Assembly: GCA_963680875.1 (NCBI GenBank)
Contig: OY804586.1
Location: forward strand, 52,982,203-53,046,202
DNA: 64,000 nt
Direction of reading: 5' to 3'
DNA from: Bathymodiolus brooksi
Lineage: Eukaryota; Mollusca; Bivalvia; Mytilida; Modiolidae
The position numbers and the translations under genes were made by a program. The notes under the pieces were generated by a model. That model did no database searches. It was not told the origin of the DNA and worked only from the letters and a program-made list of their open reading frames with translations. Of the stretch, positions 1-11,027 are shown piece by piece. How positions within the stretch are numbered: the first letter of the stretch is position 1; every line of letters starts with the position of its first letter.

Positions 1-158
1 TTCCAATGTATTGCTACCATGACTTAATGTATCAATCAATCCTCTCAAAATCGAAGGATGATGTCTTCCATGTTATGGCGATACGTTCATTAATTGCATT
101 TTCTTTCATTAACCAGAAGTCAACAAATATGGAGATCAAAGTCACGACAATCATATCT

Positions 159-1290
159 TTTTAGCTCACCTTGCCAAAGGCAATGTGAGCTTTTGCCATC
201 ACTTGGCGTCCGTTAACTTTTCACATTTTAATCTTCCCCTCTGAAAACTCTCAGCCAAATGAAGTGAAACTTGGTAGGAAGCATCTATGGAAGGTCCTCT
301 CTGCATATTGCTCATTTTGTCCCGATCCATTAACAAACATGGCCGCCATAGGCAATTATTGTTTCTGATTGGCCGATTTTTAAAAATCTTCTCCTCTGAA
401 GCCGCTTTGTCAAATGAACCGAAACTTGTAGGAAGCATCCTTGGATGGTCCTCTATAAAGATTGCCCATTTAGTTCCGATTCGTTAACAAACATGGTCGC
501 CATAGGCAATTCTTGTTTCTGATTGGCCGATTTAAGCAAATTCTTCTTCTCTGAAACCACTTGGCCAAATGAATCGAAACTTGGTAGGAAGCATCTATGG
601 CTGTTCCTCTATAAAGATTGCTAATTTCGTCCCGATCCGTTATCAAACATGGCCGCCACAGACCATTCTTGTTTCTGATTAGTTGATTTCTAAAAAATCT
701 TCTCCACTGTAACGCTTGGCCAAATGAATCAAAATTTGGTAGGAAGCATCCGTGAAAGGTCCTCTATAAAGATTGTTCATTTAGTTCCAATTCGTTAACA
801 AACATGGCCGCCACAGGCAATACTTGTTTCTGATTGGGTGATTTCTAAAAAATCGTCTCCTCTGAAGCAGCTTGGCCAAATGAATCAATATTTGGTAGGA
901 AGCATCCTTGGAAAGTCCTTTATAAAGATTGCTAATGTAGTTCCGATCCGTTGGCAAACATGACTGCCAAAGGCAATTCTTGTTTCTGATTGGTTGATTT
1001 CTAAAAAAATCTTCTCTGAAACCGCTTTGCCATATGAATCGAAACTGTAGGAAGCATCCTTGGAAGGTCATCTATAAAGATTGCTCATTTAGTTCCGATC
1101 CGTCAATAAACATGGCCGCCACAGGCCATTCTTGTTTCTGATTGGTCGATTTCTAAATATCTTCTTTGTAAGTGTTTAGCCAAATGACCAAAACTTGGTG
1201 GGAAATACCTATGGGAGGTTCTGTATTAAGTTTCCTCAAAGCAGAATGAAAGGTGAGCGACACAGGCTCAACCCACTGAGCCTCTAGTTT
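159..1290 (+). mobile_element. Element with GCTCACCT...AGGTGAGC ends and about 155-bp internal repeats
   Basis: The left end is tttttagctcacct, soon followed by gccatcacttggcgtccgtt; the right end is aggtgagcgacacaggctca and gagcctctagtttt. The termini are short inverted repeats. Between them are about seven units of 150-157 bp, each with aacatggccgccacaggcaa, ttgtttctgattggccgatt, cttctcctctgaa and ggtaggaagcatccttgg. The same ends recur at 36494-37960 with a different interior. No coding sequence; probably non-autonomous. Confidence 0.75.
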
Positions 1291-1945
1291 TGTACTGACA
1301 AGAAGCTCTGATTTATTTCATTAAGCCGTCAGCACAAAACCATTTTATGTTTGAAGATTGTCAATAATTAGTTTCTAAGGATCTTTTAATCTGCAATGTC
1401 TTTTTATCTTCTAAAGACATAAACAGAAGTGTCTGTGTTAATCCTGTTTGTTGCAGATTATACCGTTCACGCTTATGTTGTTATCTATAATATTATACTG
1501 TGTATCGAACATTCTGAAAGATAAATGCATTCATTATTCAGCGGTATGATCAAACTGACTGCCACAATATAAAAAAAATATTGTTGAAAGTTGCGCTAAA
1601 ACACCATAGCCCTAACCTCCAAATCAAGCTCCTTGTACCTTAAATTGTTGTTCAAGAAACGCCCTTATACACATGATTATTACTATCACTGGGTCGGCAA
1701 TCGGTTATGAAAGCGGGAGGTTTGGCGCTTTAAAATCTGATTCAACCCACCATTTCTTTAGAAATACCTGTACCAAGTCAGGGTCATTACGGTTTTCACA
1801 GTTTTCCGGTTGTTGACTGATTTTGTCTGTTAATATACTTATGAGTTATGACTTTCCCTTTGTAAGATTGTTCGGAGTTCGGTAATTTTGTTATTACCCT
1901 TATTTATCCTGCTTAAGCACTTTGTATTTCTTGTAAGCAAAGACA
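1291..1945. other. Intervening AT-rich DNA, no gene seen
   Basis: Unique-looking AT-rich sequence. A decayed SINE tail may lie near 1560-1615 (ccacaatat, ttgttgaaagttgcg, taaaacaccatagcccta). A 45-bp segment near 1868-1912 (ttcggtaattttgttattac) recurs inverted near 20780-20830. Confidence 0.5.
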
Positions 1946-2040
1946 ATTTGGCTTACCAATCTTTTGACTTTGAACTTATCCGATTAAGGTTTTTCCAGAA
2001 ACGCATCGTGCGCACTAAATTGAATGTCTACGTTTTTTTA
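1946..2040 (+). mobile_element. Element P fragment
   Basis: Contains ggcttaccaatcttttgact, cagaaacgcatcgtgcgcac and taaattgaatgtctacgttt, the conserved right part of dispersed element P (compare 24887-24972 and the reverse complement of 4351-4440). Confidence 0.75.
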
Positions 2041-2787
2041 CAATTCTTACCGAAGCTCGGCGTTTTGCACCGGGATCTCCGGCTTTAGACACCAATAAAC
2101 TTGACCAATATACATTAATGCTGCAAAATTGATGAAATGGTGTTAAAACAAACACCATGGCATGAAATCAATAATCATTGTACGACACATCAATCATTTT
2201 GGCCCCATTTTTCTCAACGAACATATATCAATTTGTTAGTCGAATTTCTCCATAGACCATTTCGAATTACTTTTTGTCTTATTGTGTATGATTGAATTCT
2301 GCCCTCGTGTGGAGGTGTTCTAAGGTGGACTTTGTCACATTAACATCGCCATTGTTCATACAGATTGAGTCGGCTTACTTCTTTTTGAGCGTCTTCTTCA
2401 GGAGTTATGACACTCGTTTATCATTATATTTTCCAGTGAGAATTTTATGGTGATCGCTAGTTCTCCTACGGTTTATATCAAATGCCATTCTAATTTTGAT
2501 ATTCCCCTTGATTACCTCTGCATGGAGATAAGACTATAACAATTATTAAAGAATACGCAAACCCGAATTGATGAATTATCGTGCTTCTTTTTATTTATCT
2601 GCGATTTTCGGAAAGCTACAGTACTTTTGATATTTTCACTTTGATCACATCTCAACCATTAAGATCGTATCACTTGATAACCAACATTCACATATTAGCA
2701 GATATCATTATTGTGGGGGTACCAGAGGGGTTAGATATAGGATCTAGTTTATACGCTGCGGGGGTAGGGTTATGCTGCTTAACATGA
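2041..2787. other. Intervening DNA, nothing recognised
   Basis: AT-rich sequence without a credible coding frame, tandem repeat or recognised mobile element. Short open frames here have no coding character. Confidence 0.4.
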
Positions 2788-3006
2788 CTTTAAACAATAT
2801 TTCGGTTATTTCGTGGCGGTCAGTTTTTATTGGTGGAGGAAACCAGAGAAAACCACCGACCTGTCGTAAGACACTGAGAAACTTTATCACATAATGTTGT
2901 ATCGAGTACACCACGCCTGAGTGGGATTTGAACTCAGAACGTTAGTGGTGATAGGCACTGATTGCATAGGTAGTTGTAAATTCAATTACCACACGATCAC
3001 AACCCC
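2788..3006 (-). mobile_element. SINE-A copy
   Basis: Read on the minus strand: head gttgtgatcgtgtggtaatt, B-box region gttcaaatcccactc, body ggtcggtggttttctctggt, tail accgccacgaaataaccg and ttgttta. A nearly complete copy of the commonest SINE in the window. Confidence 0.85.
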
Positions 3007-3121
3007 CGTGTTACGCTAATAATATTTCATATATTAAAATTGATTTTTGTTAAATATTTGTACCATATGCGTGTATTATATTACAAATCTGTGATTAAGA
3101 TATTCAAATTTGGATAGAAAA

Positions 3122-3269
3122 TTTTAGTGGGGTTCGTGTTACTCCAGCTTTACTTTTCTGTGTAATGTTTTGTAGATCGTTTGTTGTCCATTTTCCTTTG
3201 GCCATTGCGTTGTCTGTCCTTCGATTTACGGATTCTTATTACCCTTTTCGTATCTCCAAACTCTTCTTA
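3122..3269 (+). mobile_element. Retroelement 3' region, subfamily A
   Basis: Contains tagtggggttcgtgttactc, tgtaatgttttgtagatcgt, ccattgcgttgtctgtcctt, cgatttacggattcttatta and tatctccaaactcttctt. It is 5'-truncated and carries no coding sequence. Confidence 0.75.
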
Positions 3270-4058
3270 AATTACAATATTGTAATATAATTCTATTCTT
3301 ACTAAAAATTTATCAATAACTCGTATATCCGATTGGATATCGTCACTTATTCTACGTCATTCGAAAAGAATTTATAAATCAATATTTCCGTTTGCCGGAC
3401 TACTTTTTTCCCCGGTATCCAATGTAAACAAATACGGCGGCCGCTAAGTCATCGTTTATTTAAATGAATGAAAACACAATACCGGAACGATATCAAATGT
3501 TTCCTAAATAAAAACATGTTCAGTATAAATGAATAAAATAATAAATGAGTTTTATGTACCTTTTACCCTTAAATTAATCCCAATCAAGAATTGTGGGAAG
3601 GTTCGTCTGCTACTCGACGATGGCTGAAATGAAATCCGTTATCCATGGCGCAGCTGGGTCCTCTTGTGCTGTTATGCCATCTTCAACAAACAATGTATTA
3701 GCAATGAATCAACAGTCTAATCAGATGTCTTCTTTCGCTACACACTCGACATTCAACAACTGCCATTTTCACATGTACACTGGTCACGCCAACAGAAATC
3801 CCACAAGTTGACTGAGTTAAATTTCAAATCGTTGCTGTTATCAATTCTCTTGTTCACATTTTTTTTTTTCATTTTTCAATAATCAAAATAAAACTTATTT
3901 GCTGTCAAAAGTTTATTTTAATATCACATTAACATGAATAGAAAGAACATTCTTGGTGGATTATTTTTTCATATTCCTACGACGTAACGCTACAATTGTT
4001 TGGATATTTCTTTAATAGTATTTAGCGTCGAAAACAAACACGATGTCCAAGAATAAGA
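3270..4058. other. Intervening DNA, no gene supported
   Basis: AT-rich with an open frame at 3593-3811 that has no family resemblance and no splice or repeat support. A T-run occurs near 3860. No recognised repeats. Confidence 0.4.
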
Positions 4059-4229
4059 ATTATAAGGATTAAACACTGTTTTTTAGGAAATTATGTATTT
4101 ATAAACTCCGGCAGCTCACTCACAAACTTAACATAAAGTCCTTCGGACTTTATTCAGTTTGTGAGTGAGCTGCCGGAGTTTATAAATAGATAATTTCCTA
4201 AAACAAACAGTGTTTAATCCTATAATAAC
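4059..4229. mobile_element. Hairpin (foldback) MITE
   Basis: An almost perfect palindrome of about 170 bp. The left arm runs attataaggattaaacactg ... actccggcagctcactcaca and the right arm is its reverse complement to cagtgtttaatcctataa. The centre is ataaagtccttcggacttta, itself palindromic. No coding sequence; foldback structure typical of MITEs. Confidence 0.8.
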
Positions 4230-4350
4230 ACTTGAACTTCAAAATTATTATCTTAATCATTTCATCATCATTCATAAGTAATCAATGATATATTTCGTTC
4301 AAATATTCTACAATGGAGAGTTTTTAGAAGAAAATTATGTTTGATGTAAT

Positions 4351-4680
4351 AAAAACGTAAATATCAAATTTAGTGCGCACGACGCATTTCTGGAATAACC
4401 TTCATCATGTACGCTCAAAATCACAATATCGGAAAGCCAACTAATTTAAAGTTTTGGGAGCAATAAGACCAAAGGCCCTAAACAGGATAGCCAAAATCGA
4501 CCAAGGTCACCTATGCCTTAGGGAGGAGAACCTTATTTTTTTTTATTAATTTATGAACTGTACATTTCAGTAATAAATATATCTAATAAACCATGGCATT
4601 GCCGAAACATTGACTACTGGGCGGATGATACCCTCGGGGACTAATAGTCCACCAACAGAGGTATCAACCCAGTGATAGTA
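4351..4680 (-). mobile_element. Element P with a single 74-bp core unit
   Basis: Starts aaaaacgtaaatatcaaatt, then tagtgcgcacgacgcatttc, ggaaagccaactaatttaaa, gcaataagaccaaaggccct and gtcacctatgccttagggag. After a linker (aactgtacatttcag; aataaaccatgg) a single unit at 4607-4678 (ctactgggcggatgatac ... tcaacccagtgatag) is the reverse complement of the 74-bp satellite of 21.2-22.8 kb. The junction sequence between linker and unit matches the right end of that array. Confidence 0.85.
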
Positions 4681-4783
4681 ATATAAGGCGTAGATATTAT
4701 CAAACAGCAACATTATTTTGGGGAGTATGCTTTTTATGCTTAGTAAGCTAGTGAGTTATTTATCTCAGTCTAGATAAATTTGG

Positions 4784-5010
4784 AGTCGCCGTGGTCTTGA
4801 TCGTATGGTAGTTGGATTTACAACTACCTATGCAATCAGTGCCTATCACCACTAAAGTTGTGAGTTTTCATGGGGAGGTGTACTCGATACAACTTTAGGT
4901 GATGAAGTCTGTCAGTGACTTGCTACTGGTCGGTGGTTTTCTCCGGTTTCCTCCACCTCCGCCACAACATAACTGAAATATTGTTGAATGTATTGTTAAA
5001 CACCAAAACG
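4784..5010 (+). mobile_element. SINE-A copy
   Basis: Head gtggtcttgatcgtatggta, ggatttacaactacctatgc and aatcagtgcctatcaccact; body gtcagtgacttgctactggt; tail ataactgaaatattgttgaa. The B-box region is damaged (gttgtgagttttcatgg). Confidence 0.85.
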
Positions 5011-5095
5011 TTAAACCTAATTAAAATCTTTAACGTTTTACTGTTATGCGCTAACATCTAAGACATACCATATTGTTCCAGAAAATTATTTTTAA

Positions 5096-5270
5096 AAAAC
5101 AAGCAAAGCATGTCACACTGACAGAAAAGTTTCAAAATTCAATAAGAAAATCGGAAAAACAGAGACAAAAATAGATACCCCTAACACACACATACATGAC
5201 GTGGCTCATTCCCCTGGCTTGATATAGGAACTACAATGAAGAGTGGGCATTGTCACTCAGGTAACCGTTG
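5096..5270 (+). mobile_element. Dispersed repeat R4
   Basis: Contains caaaattcaataagaaaatc, agatacccctaacacacaca and ggctcattcccctggcttga. Related copies are at 18970-19120 (inverted), 28005-28265 and 61610-61780. It is probably part of a larger mobile element that I cannot name. Confidence 0.6.
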
Positions 5271-5432
5271 GTTAACCATCAAGTATAAATATAATATCCA
5301 ATCAAACTACAGCTCTTGGTGATAAATATAGCGTTGTCCCTAATAGAAAACGTTTAAGCCAAAAACTAGCTTAGCTGAATTTGACTATTCTGTTTAGGTC
5401 CCTTTGTTGTATTGCTCCCAAGCACTTTAACT

Positions 5433-5693
5433 GGGGCGGGGGTCGTCGTGGTCGTAACCGTATGGTAGTTGGATTTACAAGATGTGTTGCGAGTTCTAAC
5501 CCCGTTCATGGCGAGGTGTAGTCGATACAATATCATGTGATAAAGTTTGTCAGTTACTTGCAGTATGTCGGTGGTTTTCTCTGAGTACTCCGGTTTTCTC
5601 TGAGTACTCCGGTTTTCTCTGCCAATAAAACTGATTATCTTAATGTAGCTGAAATGTTGTTGAAAGTGGCGTTAAACACCATAAACCAACCAA
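5433..5693 (+). mobile_element. SINE-A copy with 10-bp target duplication
   Basis: The target duplication cactttaact is exact at 5423-5432 and 5694-5703. The head is ggtcgtcgtggtcgtaaccg and tatggtagttggatttacaa, with an internal deletion after it. The tail is gaaagtggcgttaaacacca. The stretch gagtactccggttttctct is duplicated in the body. The SINE interrupts element P, whose sequence resumes in register. Confidence 0.9.
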
Positions 5694-6001
5694 CACTTTA
5701 ACTTATGTGGTTTACCAATCTTTCGATTTTGACTCTAGCTAATGAAGGTTACTCCAGAAACCCGTCGTGCGAACTGAATTTGATATCTACGTTTTTATTT
5801 TCTTTCAAGCATATGAGGGACAATAAAAATGTATTGTCTAAGCAAACAACAGCTCTCGGCGATAAATATGACGTTGTCCATAATAGAAAACGTATTAGCC
5901 GACAACTATCTTAGCTGATTTTTACTATTCTGTTTTGGCCCTTTTGTTTTGTTGCTCCCAAACACTTTTTATTTATTTAGCTTTCTAATCTTCTTCGTGT
6001 A

Positions 6002-6083
6002 CTCCTGCTTCGTCCACCAATAAAGCTGACCGCCACCATATAACTGGAATATTGTTGAAAGTGGCGTTAAACACTATAAACCA
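6002..6083 (+). mobile_element. SINE-A 3' fragment
   Basis: Contains cgtccaccaataaagctgac, cgccaccatataactggaat and attgttgaaagtggcgttaa. Only the 3' third is present, inside an element P unit. Confidence 0.8.
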
Positions 6084-6519
6084 AACCAAGCCAAACCGAT
6101 CTTTCGAATTTGAACGTACCTGATGAATGTGCATTAACTTTGATATTCACGTTTTTTATTTTCTTTCAATCATATGAAGAACAGTAAAAGATATTGCCCA
6201 ATCAAACAATGACTCTCGACGATAAATATTACATTCCTAATAGAAAACGCTTTAACCCAAAGCTATCCGCATTACGTAATTCTTACTTTAAATGTCAAAC
6301 ATCAACTAATTAAGTAAGTGAAATGTATATGTTTCTTTATAATTAATGGTTGAAGGGAATTAATTGCATCCTAGAGGTTGAAGTTTCCTTTGTAATTAAA
6401 TGTGTACGGCTGTATAGACAAACTTATAGTGCATTGCTAGAGTTATTGGTACCAAATAAAAACATAATGTTAAACGTTTGTTGCATAACAAGGGAATTAT
6501 TAATGATATTTTTATAGTT

Positions 6520-6765
6520 TTTTGTGTTGTCCTATTATGTGTCTTTACGTTCTGAGTTCCGTGTTGTGATGTCCGTCTTCACCTCTAGTTGTTTGTCGTA
6601 TTTATGTTATTTGTGTTTGTTTGCGCATAGTGGTGTCCAACACATACTCTGTTGTGTTTTTGTATTGGTTTTCTTCGTCTTGTGTCTTGTGTACCTTATG
6701 TTGCCATTTTCTCTAGATTGTCCATTTTTGATTGGCTCTTCGGTATTCTCTAACGTTTATTTATG
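6520..6765 (+). mobile_element. Retroelement 3' region, subfamily B
   Basis: Contains tagttgtttgtcgtatttat, gtttgcgcatagtggtgtcc, tctctagattgtccattttt and gattggctcttcggtattct. Related copies are at 11690, 12510, 17610 and 19440. The open frame through it is not coding. Confidence 0.65.
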
Positions 6766-7021
6766 GAAAAAACATATATTGTGTTGATAGAGTTATTTGT
6801 ACGAAGTAAAAATATAATGTTTAACGATTGTTACATAACATAATTATTATTGATATTCTTATTACTTTTGAATGACATTTGTGACAGGTTTACCTATATT
6901 TTTATATAAAAGAAACCGTAATATTGAATTTCGTCAAATGAAAAATGTTAAAACACAGCATTGATTAAAATTTGTTTAAATGTAAACATTTATGAATCTT
7001 TTCCCTTTTACATAGATTTGT

Positions 7022-8012
7022 TTTCTTTCCTTTATCACCGACACGACTCCTTGCCGTACTTTCCTTTATCACCGACAAGACTCCTTACCGTACTTTCCTT
7101 TATCACCGACAAGACTCCTTACCGTACTTTCCATTGTCACCGACAAGACTCCTTACCGTACTTTCCTTTATCACCGACAAGACTCCTTACCGTACTTTCC
7201 TTTATCACCGACAAGACTCCTTACCGTACTTTCCATTATCACCGACAAGACTCCTTACCGTTCTTTCCTTTATCACCGACAATACTCCTTACCGTACTTT
7301 CCTTTATCACCGACAAGACTCCTTACCGTACGTTCCTTTATCACCGACAAGGCTCCTTACCGTACTTTCCATTATCACCGACAAGACTCCTTACCGTACT
7401 TTCTATTATCACCGACAAGACTCCTTACCGTACTTTCCTTTATCACCGACAAGACTTCGTACCGTACTTTCCTTTATCACCGACAAGACTCCTTACCGGA
7501 CTTTCCTTTATCACCGACAAGACTCCTTACCGTACTTTCCTTTATCACCGACAAGACTCCTTACCGTACTTTCCATTATCACCGACAAGACTCCTTACCG
7601 TACTTTCTATTATCACCGACAAGACTCCTTACCGTACTTTCCTTTATCACCGACAAGACTTCTTACCGTACTTTCCTTTATCACCGACAAGACTCTTTAC
7701 CGTACTTTCCTTTATCACCGACAAGACTCCTTACCGTACTTTCCTTTATCACCGACAAGACTCCTTACGTACTTTCCTTTATCACCGACAAGACTCATTA
7801 CCGTACTTTCTTTTATCACCGACAAGACTCCTTACCGTACTTTCCTTTATCACCGACAAGACTCCTTACCGTACTTTCCATTATCACCGACAAGACTCCT
7901 TACCGGACTTTCCTTTATCACCGACAAGACTCCTTACCGTACTTTCCTTTATCACCGACAAGACTCCTTACCGTACTTTCCTTTATCACCGACAAGACTC
8001 CTTACCGTACTT
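7022..8012. repeat. 34-bp satellite array, about 29 copies
   Basis: The unit is tttatcaccgacaagactcc followed by ttaccgtactttcc, with few variants (cattatc, gacttcgta, ccggac) and one 33-bp unit near 7767. Because 34 is not a multiple of 3 the frame rotates every unit, so two forward frames stay open for about 300 and 350 codons. The translated product is a period-34 artefact rather than a supported protein. Confidence 0.95.
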
Positions 8013-8021
8013 GAATATATA

Positions 8022-8320
8022 GTATGAGTAACATGACGGATATCTTATAAGAGGCATGAACTCCTTATCCTTCGCGAGCACCTGAGCTCTTCCCCGGTGC
8101 TTTGGTGGGGTCCTTGTTGCTCATTTTTTTAGTTCTCTGTGTTGTGTATTTGTTTTGGTTGTATTTCCTGTGTGTCTTGAGCCTCAGTGTTGACTATGTC
8201 TGTGTGTTTTCGTCCCCGGTTTTAAGTAGTTGGGTTCGTGTTGTGCATTTTGTCCTATAATATGTCTTTACGTTCCTAGTTCCGTGGTGTGATGTCCGCT
8301 ACGATTTCCGAATAAAACAT
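8022..8320 (+). mobile_element. Retroelement 3' region with longer 5' part
   Basis: Begins atgagtaacatgacggatat like the copy at 63390. It continues cgcgagcacctgagctcttc, ctttggtggggtccttgttg and gtcctataatatgtctttac. It abuts the right edge of the 34-bp array and then a SINE-B fragment. Confidence 0.7.
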
Positions 8321-8347
8321 TCTGTCCGGTTCGTCGTTACCTCCAGA

Positions 8348-8555
8348 GGACCACATGCCTTACATGCCGAGTGGGGCGACATGTCTATCCACAGAGTGTA
8401 GTTTCAATGAACTAGCACTATAAAAATCCAAGTAAGCTTGTTGGTCTATTGCAAATCTGACCTCGGCATCGCTTCATTGACAATTAACTTGTTATCGTCA
8501 TGATACAGCTGAAAAATTGCTAAGTTGGCGTTAATCGATACTCACTCACTTACGT
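8348..8555 (+). mobile_element. SINE-B, 5'-truncated
   Basis: Contains gccgagtggggcgacatgtc, gtttcaatgaactagcacta, agcttgttggtctattgcaa and catgatacagctgaaaaatt, ending actcactcac. The tRNA-like head is missing. Confidence 0.85.
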
Positions 8556-8619
8556 CGAAGTTTTGACCATTTAATCCAATGCTGGTTTCATGTTATCCGA
8601 CTCATAGTCGTTGGTAGGC

Positions 8620-8745
8620 TGTCTCAACCGAACCTTGAGAAAACCGAAATCCTGTATAAAGCGAACATATTTAAAGTCCCATTGTAGGAAGTTTTTGTGA
8701 ATTTAACATGTATAATCTGAACACCTGTCTATTCCGAACAAAAAA
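8620..8745. mobile_element. MITE-like fragment (cctgt..ccgaac type)
   Basis: Contains caaccgaaccttgagaaaac, cgaaatcctgtataaagcga and acacctgtctattccgaac. A similar sequence is at 45290-45390. Ends are not definable. Confidence 0.45.
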
Positions 8746-8960
8746 AAGGTAGTCACAATGATCTTCAGTCTTGACAGATTTAACTGTATAGCATTTATCT
8801 ACTATTCATTAAAGTTTACATTTTTCATCTAATATTTTATATTCTATGTATCGACCATGGGACTCAAACGAACAATATAATATTGAATTACCGTATAGAA
8901 ATATATACAGTTCATCTTTGGGTCGATCGAACAATATACTAGTAATTATAATTACATCAG

Positions 8961-9217
8961 GGGCCATCGTGGTCGTGTTCGTATTGTAGTTGGATTTACA
9001 ACTACCTATGCAATCAGTGCCTATCAACACAAACGTTGTGAGTTCGAACCCCGTTCATGGTGAGGTATACTCGATCCAACATAATGTGTTAAATTTGTCA
9101 GTAACTTGCGACAGGTCGGTGGCTTTCTCTTGATACTCCGGTTTCCTCCACCAATAAAACTGACCGCCATGATATAACTGAAGTATTGTTGAAAGTGGCG
9201 TTAAAAGCCATAAACCT
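8961..9217 (+). mobile_element. SINE-A, nearly full length
   Basis: Head gccatcgtggtcgtgttcgt; ggatttacaactacctatgc; B box gagttcgaaccccg; body acttgcgacaggtcggtggc; tail ccgccatgatataactgaag and gaaagtggcgttaaaagcca. One of the best-preserved heads. Confidence 0.9.
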
Positions 9218-9229
9218 AAACCAAACCTA

Positions 9230-10165
9230 ATGTCATGGTAAATTTTCACTTAGCGCAAATAATTATAATATGAAAATTATCTATAGGAAAATACTTAAGA
9301 CATTCAGTAGTGTTTCGGTCTGGTTAATACAAAACAACAAATATATGAGTGAACTCAACAGAAATCTCAGAAATTCAGGTGAGCAAAATATTTGAAAATT
9401 TGAATTCATACATTCTACATATCTAGATTACTATGTCATGGTGAATTTTTACTTTCACTTGGCTAATGTGACAGTGAATCAATCATTGATAACAATTATC
9501 TATAAATGAATACCTAAATAATTATAACGTAACAATTGTCCATATATAAGCGAGGGAGGGAATATTTATAAGGATTTCTTTAAAGTCAACAGTTGGTGGA
9601 GCTATTGTCATGTTATTTTCACTTAGCCTAAATAATAATAATGTAAATATTATCTATCAATGAATATATAAAATATTATAAGGTAACAACTAACCATAGA
9701 TAATTGAGAGGAGGGGGGAATATTAATAAGGATTTCTTAAAAGTCAAATATATATATTTATTTGTACATATAACACAATTGTTTTTATACACAAATATGT
9801 TTTATTTCTAAGAGTCTTGTAGTGGAGGAAATTGATTTATAAAATGTGTTCACACCACGATCTACTGAAATACTGATAAAGTTTGCATTAAACACCAATG
9901 AATCAATCATAACAAATGATCTGTAAATGAATACGGTACGTATTTATACGGATTTCTTTAAATCCAACAGTTTGTGGAGCTAATGTAATGTCATGGTGAT
10001 TTTTTACCTTTGCTTAGCGCAAATAATTATAACATAGCAATTATCCATATTTAAATGTGGGATGGAATATACAGTTAATATAAGTATAATGCAACAATTA
10101 TCCATAGATAAGCAAGGGAGGGAATATTTATAAGGATTTCCTTATAACCAATAAGTAAAGCGTAA
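9230..10165. repeat. Degenerate tandem repeat, about 140-bp module
   Basis: Four to five diverged modules each contain variants of tgtcatggtgaattttcact, ttagcgcaaataattataat, gcgagggagggaatatttat and aaggatttctttaaagtcaa. A SINE-B tail fragment (9858-9907, caccacgatctactgaaata) interrupts it. Confidence 0.7.
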
Positions 10166-10280
10166 TAAGTAATAAAATCTTATCATTGAAGACTTATACC
10201 GTTTGTCGGTAACTATTGACAATAGTAGTTTGCTTCACCAGTGTGCTAACTGCCACGCTTCTTTTGTGACGTTGGGTATT

Positions 10281-10354
10281 TTGTGTTGGTCATTGTGTTG
10301 TCTGTTCTTTTTCGGATTCTGATTACCACTTTGGTATCTTCAAACTCTTCTTAT
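10281..10354 (+). mobile_element. Retroelement 3' fragment
   Basis: Contains gttggtcattgtgttgtctg, cggattctgattaccacttt and ggtatcttcaaactcttctt. Only the last part of the 3' region remains. Confidence 0.7.
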
Positions 10355-10649
10355 CTTGGATAATACAATCTGAAAGTTCTAACGTAAATCAATTGGCCGT
10401 TCCCTCATAATCAGAATTAGTAAAGCGTTTTCCTATTGAAAGTGCTGTAATATAATTACTGGTTTATCAAGCTAGTTTCATACGTGCAATACGCCTAATG
10501 CTTTTTGGACTACTCCAGTGACGTATATTTGTTTTCAATGTATCTAATTTGATTTTGATTCTTTGTTTTCGGAGCTTGCAATTATTGATCAGAAAACTGA
10601 ATCTTAAAAAGCAGAATTTAATAGTTCACAATTTCGCGGCATTTAAAGA

Positions 10650-10759
10650 ATGGATAGAATATCAGTGAATCGTTTCTCATTTCGACGAAAAGGTAGCAAT
10701 AGGAAAAAGGAAGAGGATGTTATGAAGGATTTTGACTATTCGAAGTTATCTTACTTAAG
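10650..10759 (+). CDS. Putative first coding exon, copy 1 of 3 (unknown protein)
   Basis: A 110-nt exon begins with ATG and encodes 36 residues plus two bases, ending ..TTACTTAAG before GTCTGT. The protein has the core VNRFSFRRKGS at residues 6-16, a charged middle (NRKKEEDVMKD) and a DYSKLSYL end. Two more exons of identical length, start, core and donor position lie at 33116 and 53042. In codons 4-16, copy 1 differs from copy 3 by seven synonymous changes and one replacement, which indicates selection on the protein. RRKGS fits a basophilic-kinase (PKA/PKC type) site, and the basic-aromatic RFSFRRK recalls membrane-binding effector motifs; both are inference. The donor GTCTGT is weaker than those of the other copies, so this copy may be less used. 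I do not recognise the family. The frame runs on to a stop near 10845, but only the 110 nt are conserved. Confidence 0.75.
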
Positions 10760-10784
10760 GTCTGTATATATAATTATTTCGGTC

Positions 10785-11020
10785 AATAATTGTTCTTTTT
10801 CCAAGGGACACATGTCCCATGGAGGTCTATGTTATTTTTCGCATTAACATGATTGATTGATTGTTGCTTAACATCCGGTGGCAAATTAAGTATTCCATGC
10901 ATAATTATTTGGTCTGTAGATTTCAAGGGCTACACGTCTCATGAGGTCTGTGATATTTTTCATAGCAACCTGATTGATAGATTATTGCTTAACGTCCAGC
11001 GACAAATATTCCATGCATAG
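10785..11020. repeat. Direct duplication of about 120 bp
   Basis: Two copies contain catgtcccatggaggtctat / cacgtctcatgaggtctgtg, then cattaacatgattgattg.. / catagcaacctgattgatag and ttgcttaacatccggtggca / ttgcttaacgtccagcgaca. It lies directly after the donor of first-exon copy 1, so it would be in its intron. Confidence 0.75.
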
Positions 11021-11027
11021 CTCAACA

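Larger units (their letters stand above)
5271..6300 (+). mobile_element. Element P, tandem units, with nested SINEs
   Basis: Three successive units of about 270 bp contain aacaacagctctcggcgata, aatagaaaacg, ttgctcccaa..cacttt, ctttcgattttga, cagaaacccgtcgtgcgaac and tttgatatctacgttttta. A SINE-A interrupts the first (5433-5693), and a SINE-A tail (6002-6083) interrupts the second. The units degrade toward 6300. Confidence 0.8.

Noticed and set aside
7022..8012. CRISPR-like array
   Set aside because: Units are contiguous with no unique spacers; this is a satellite in eukaryotic DNA.
6961..8027. Open frames of 353 and 297 codons encoding a HRQDSLPYF-type repeat
   Set aside because: They are produced by the 34-bp satellite, whose frame rotates every unit; two frames are open at once and there is no gene context.
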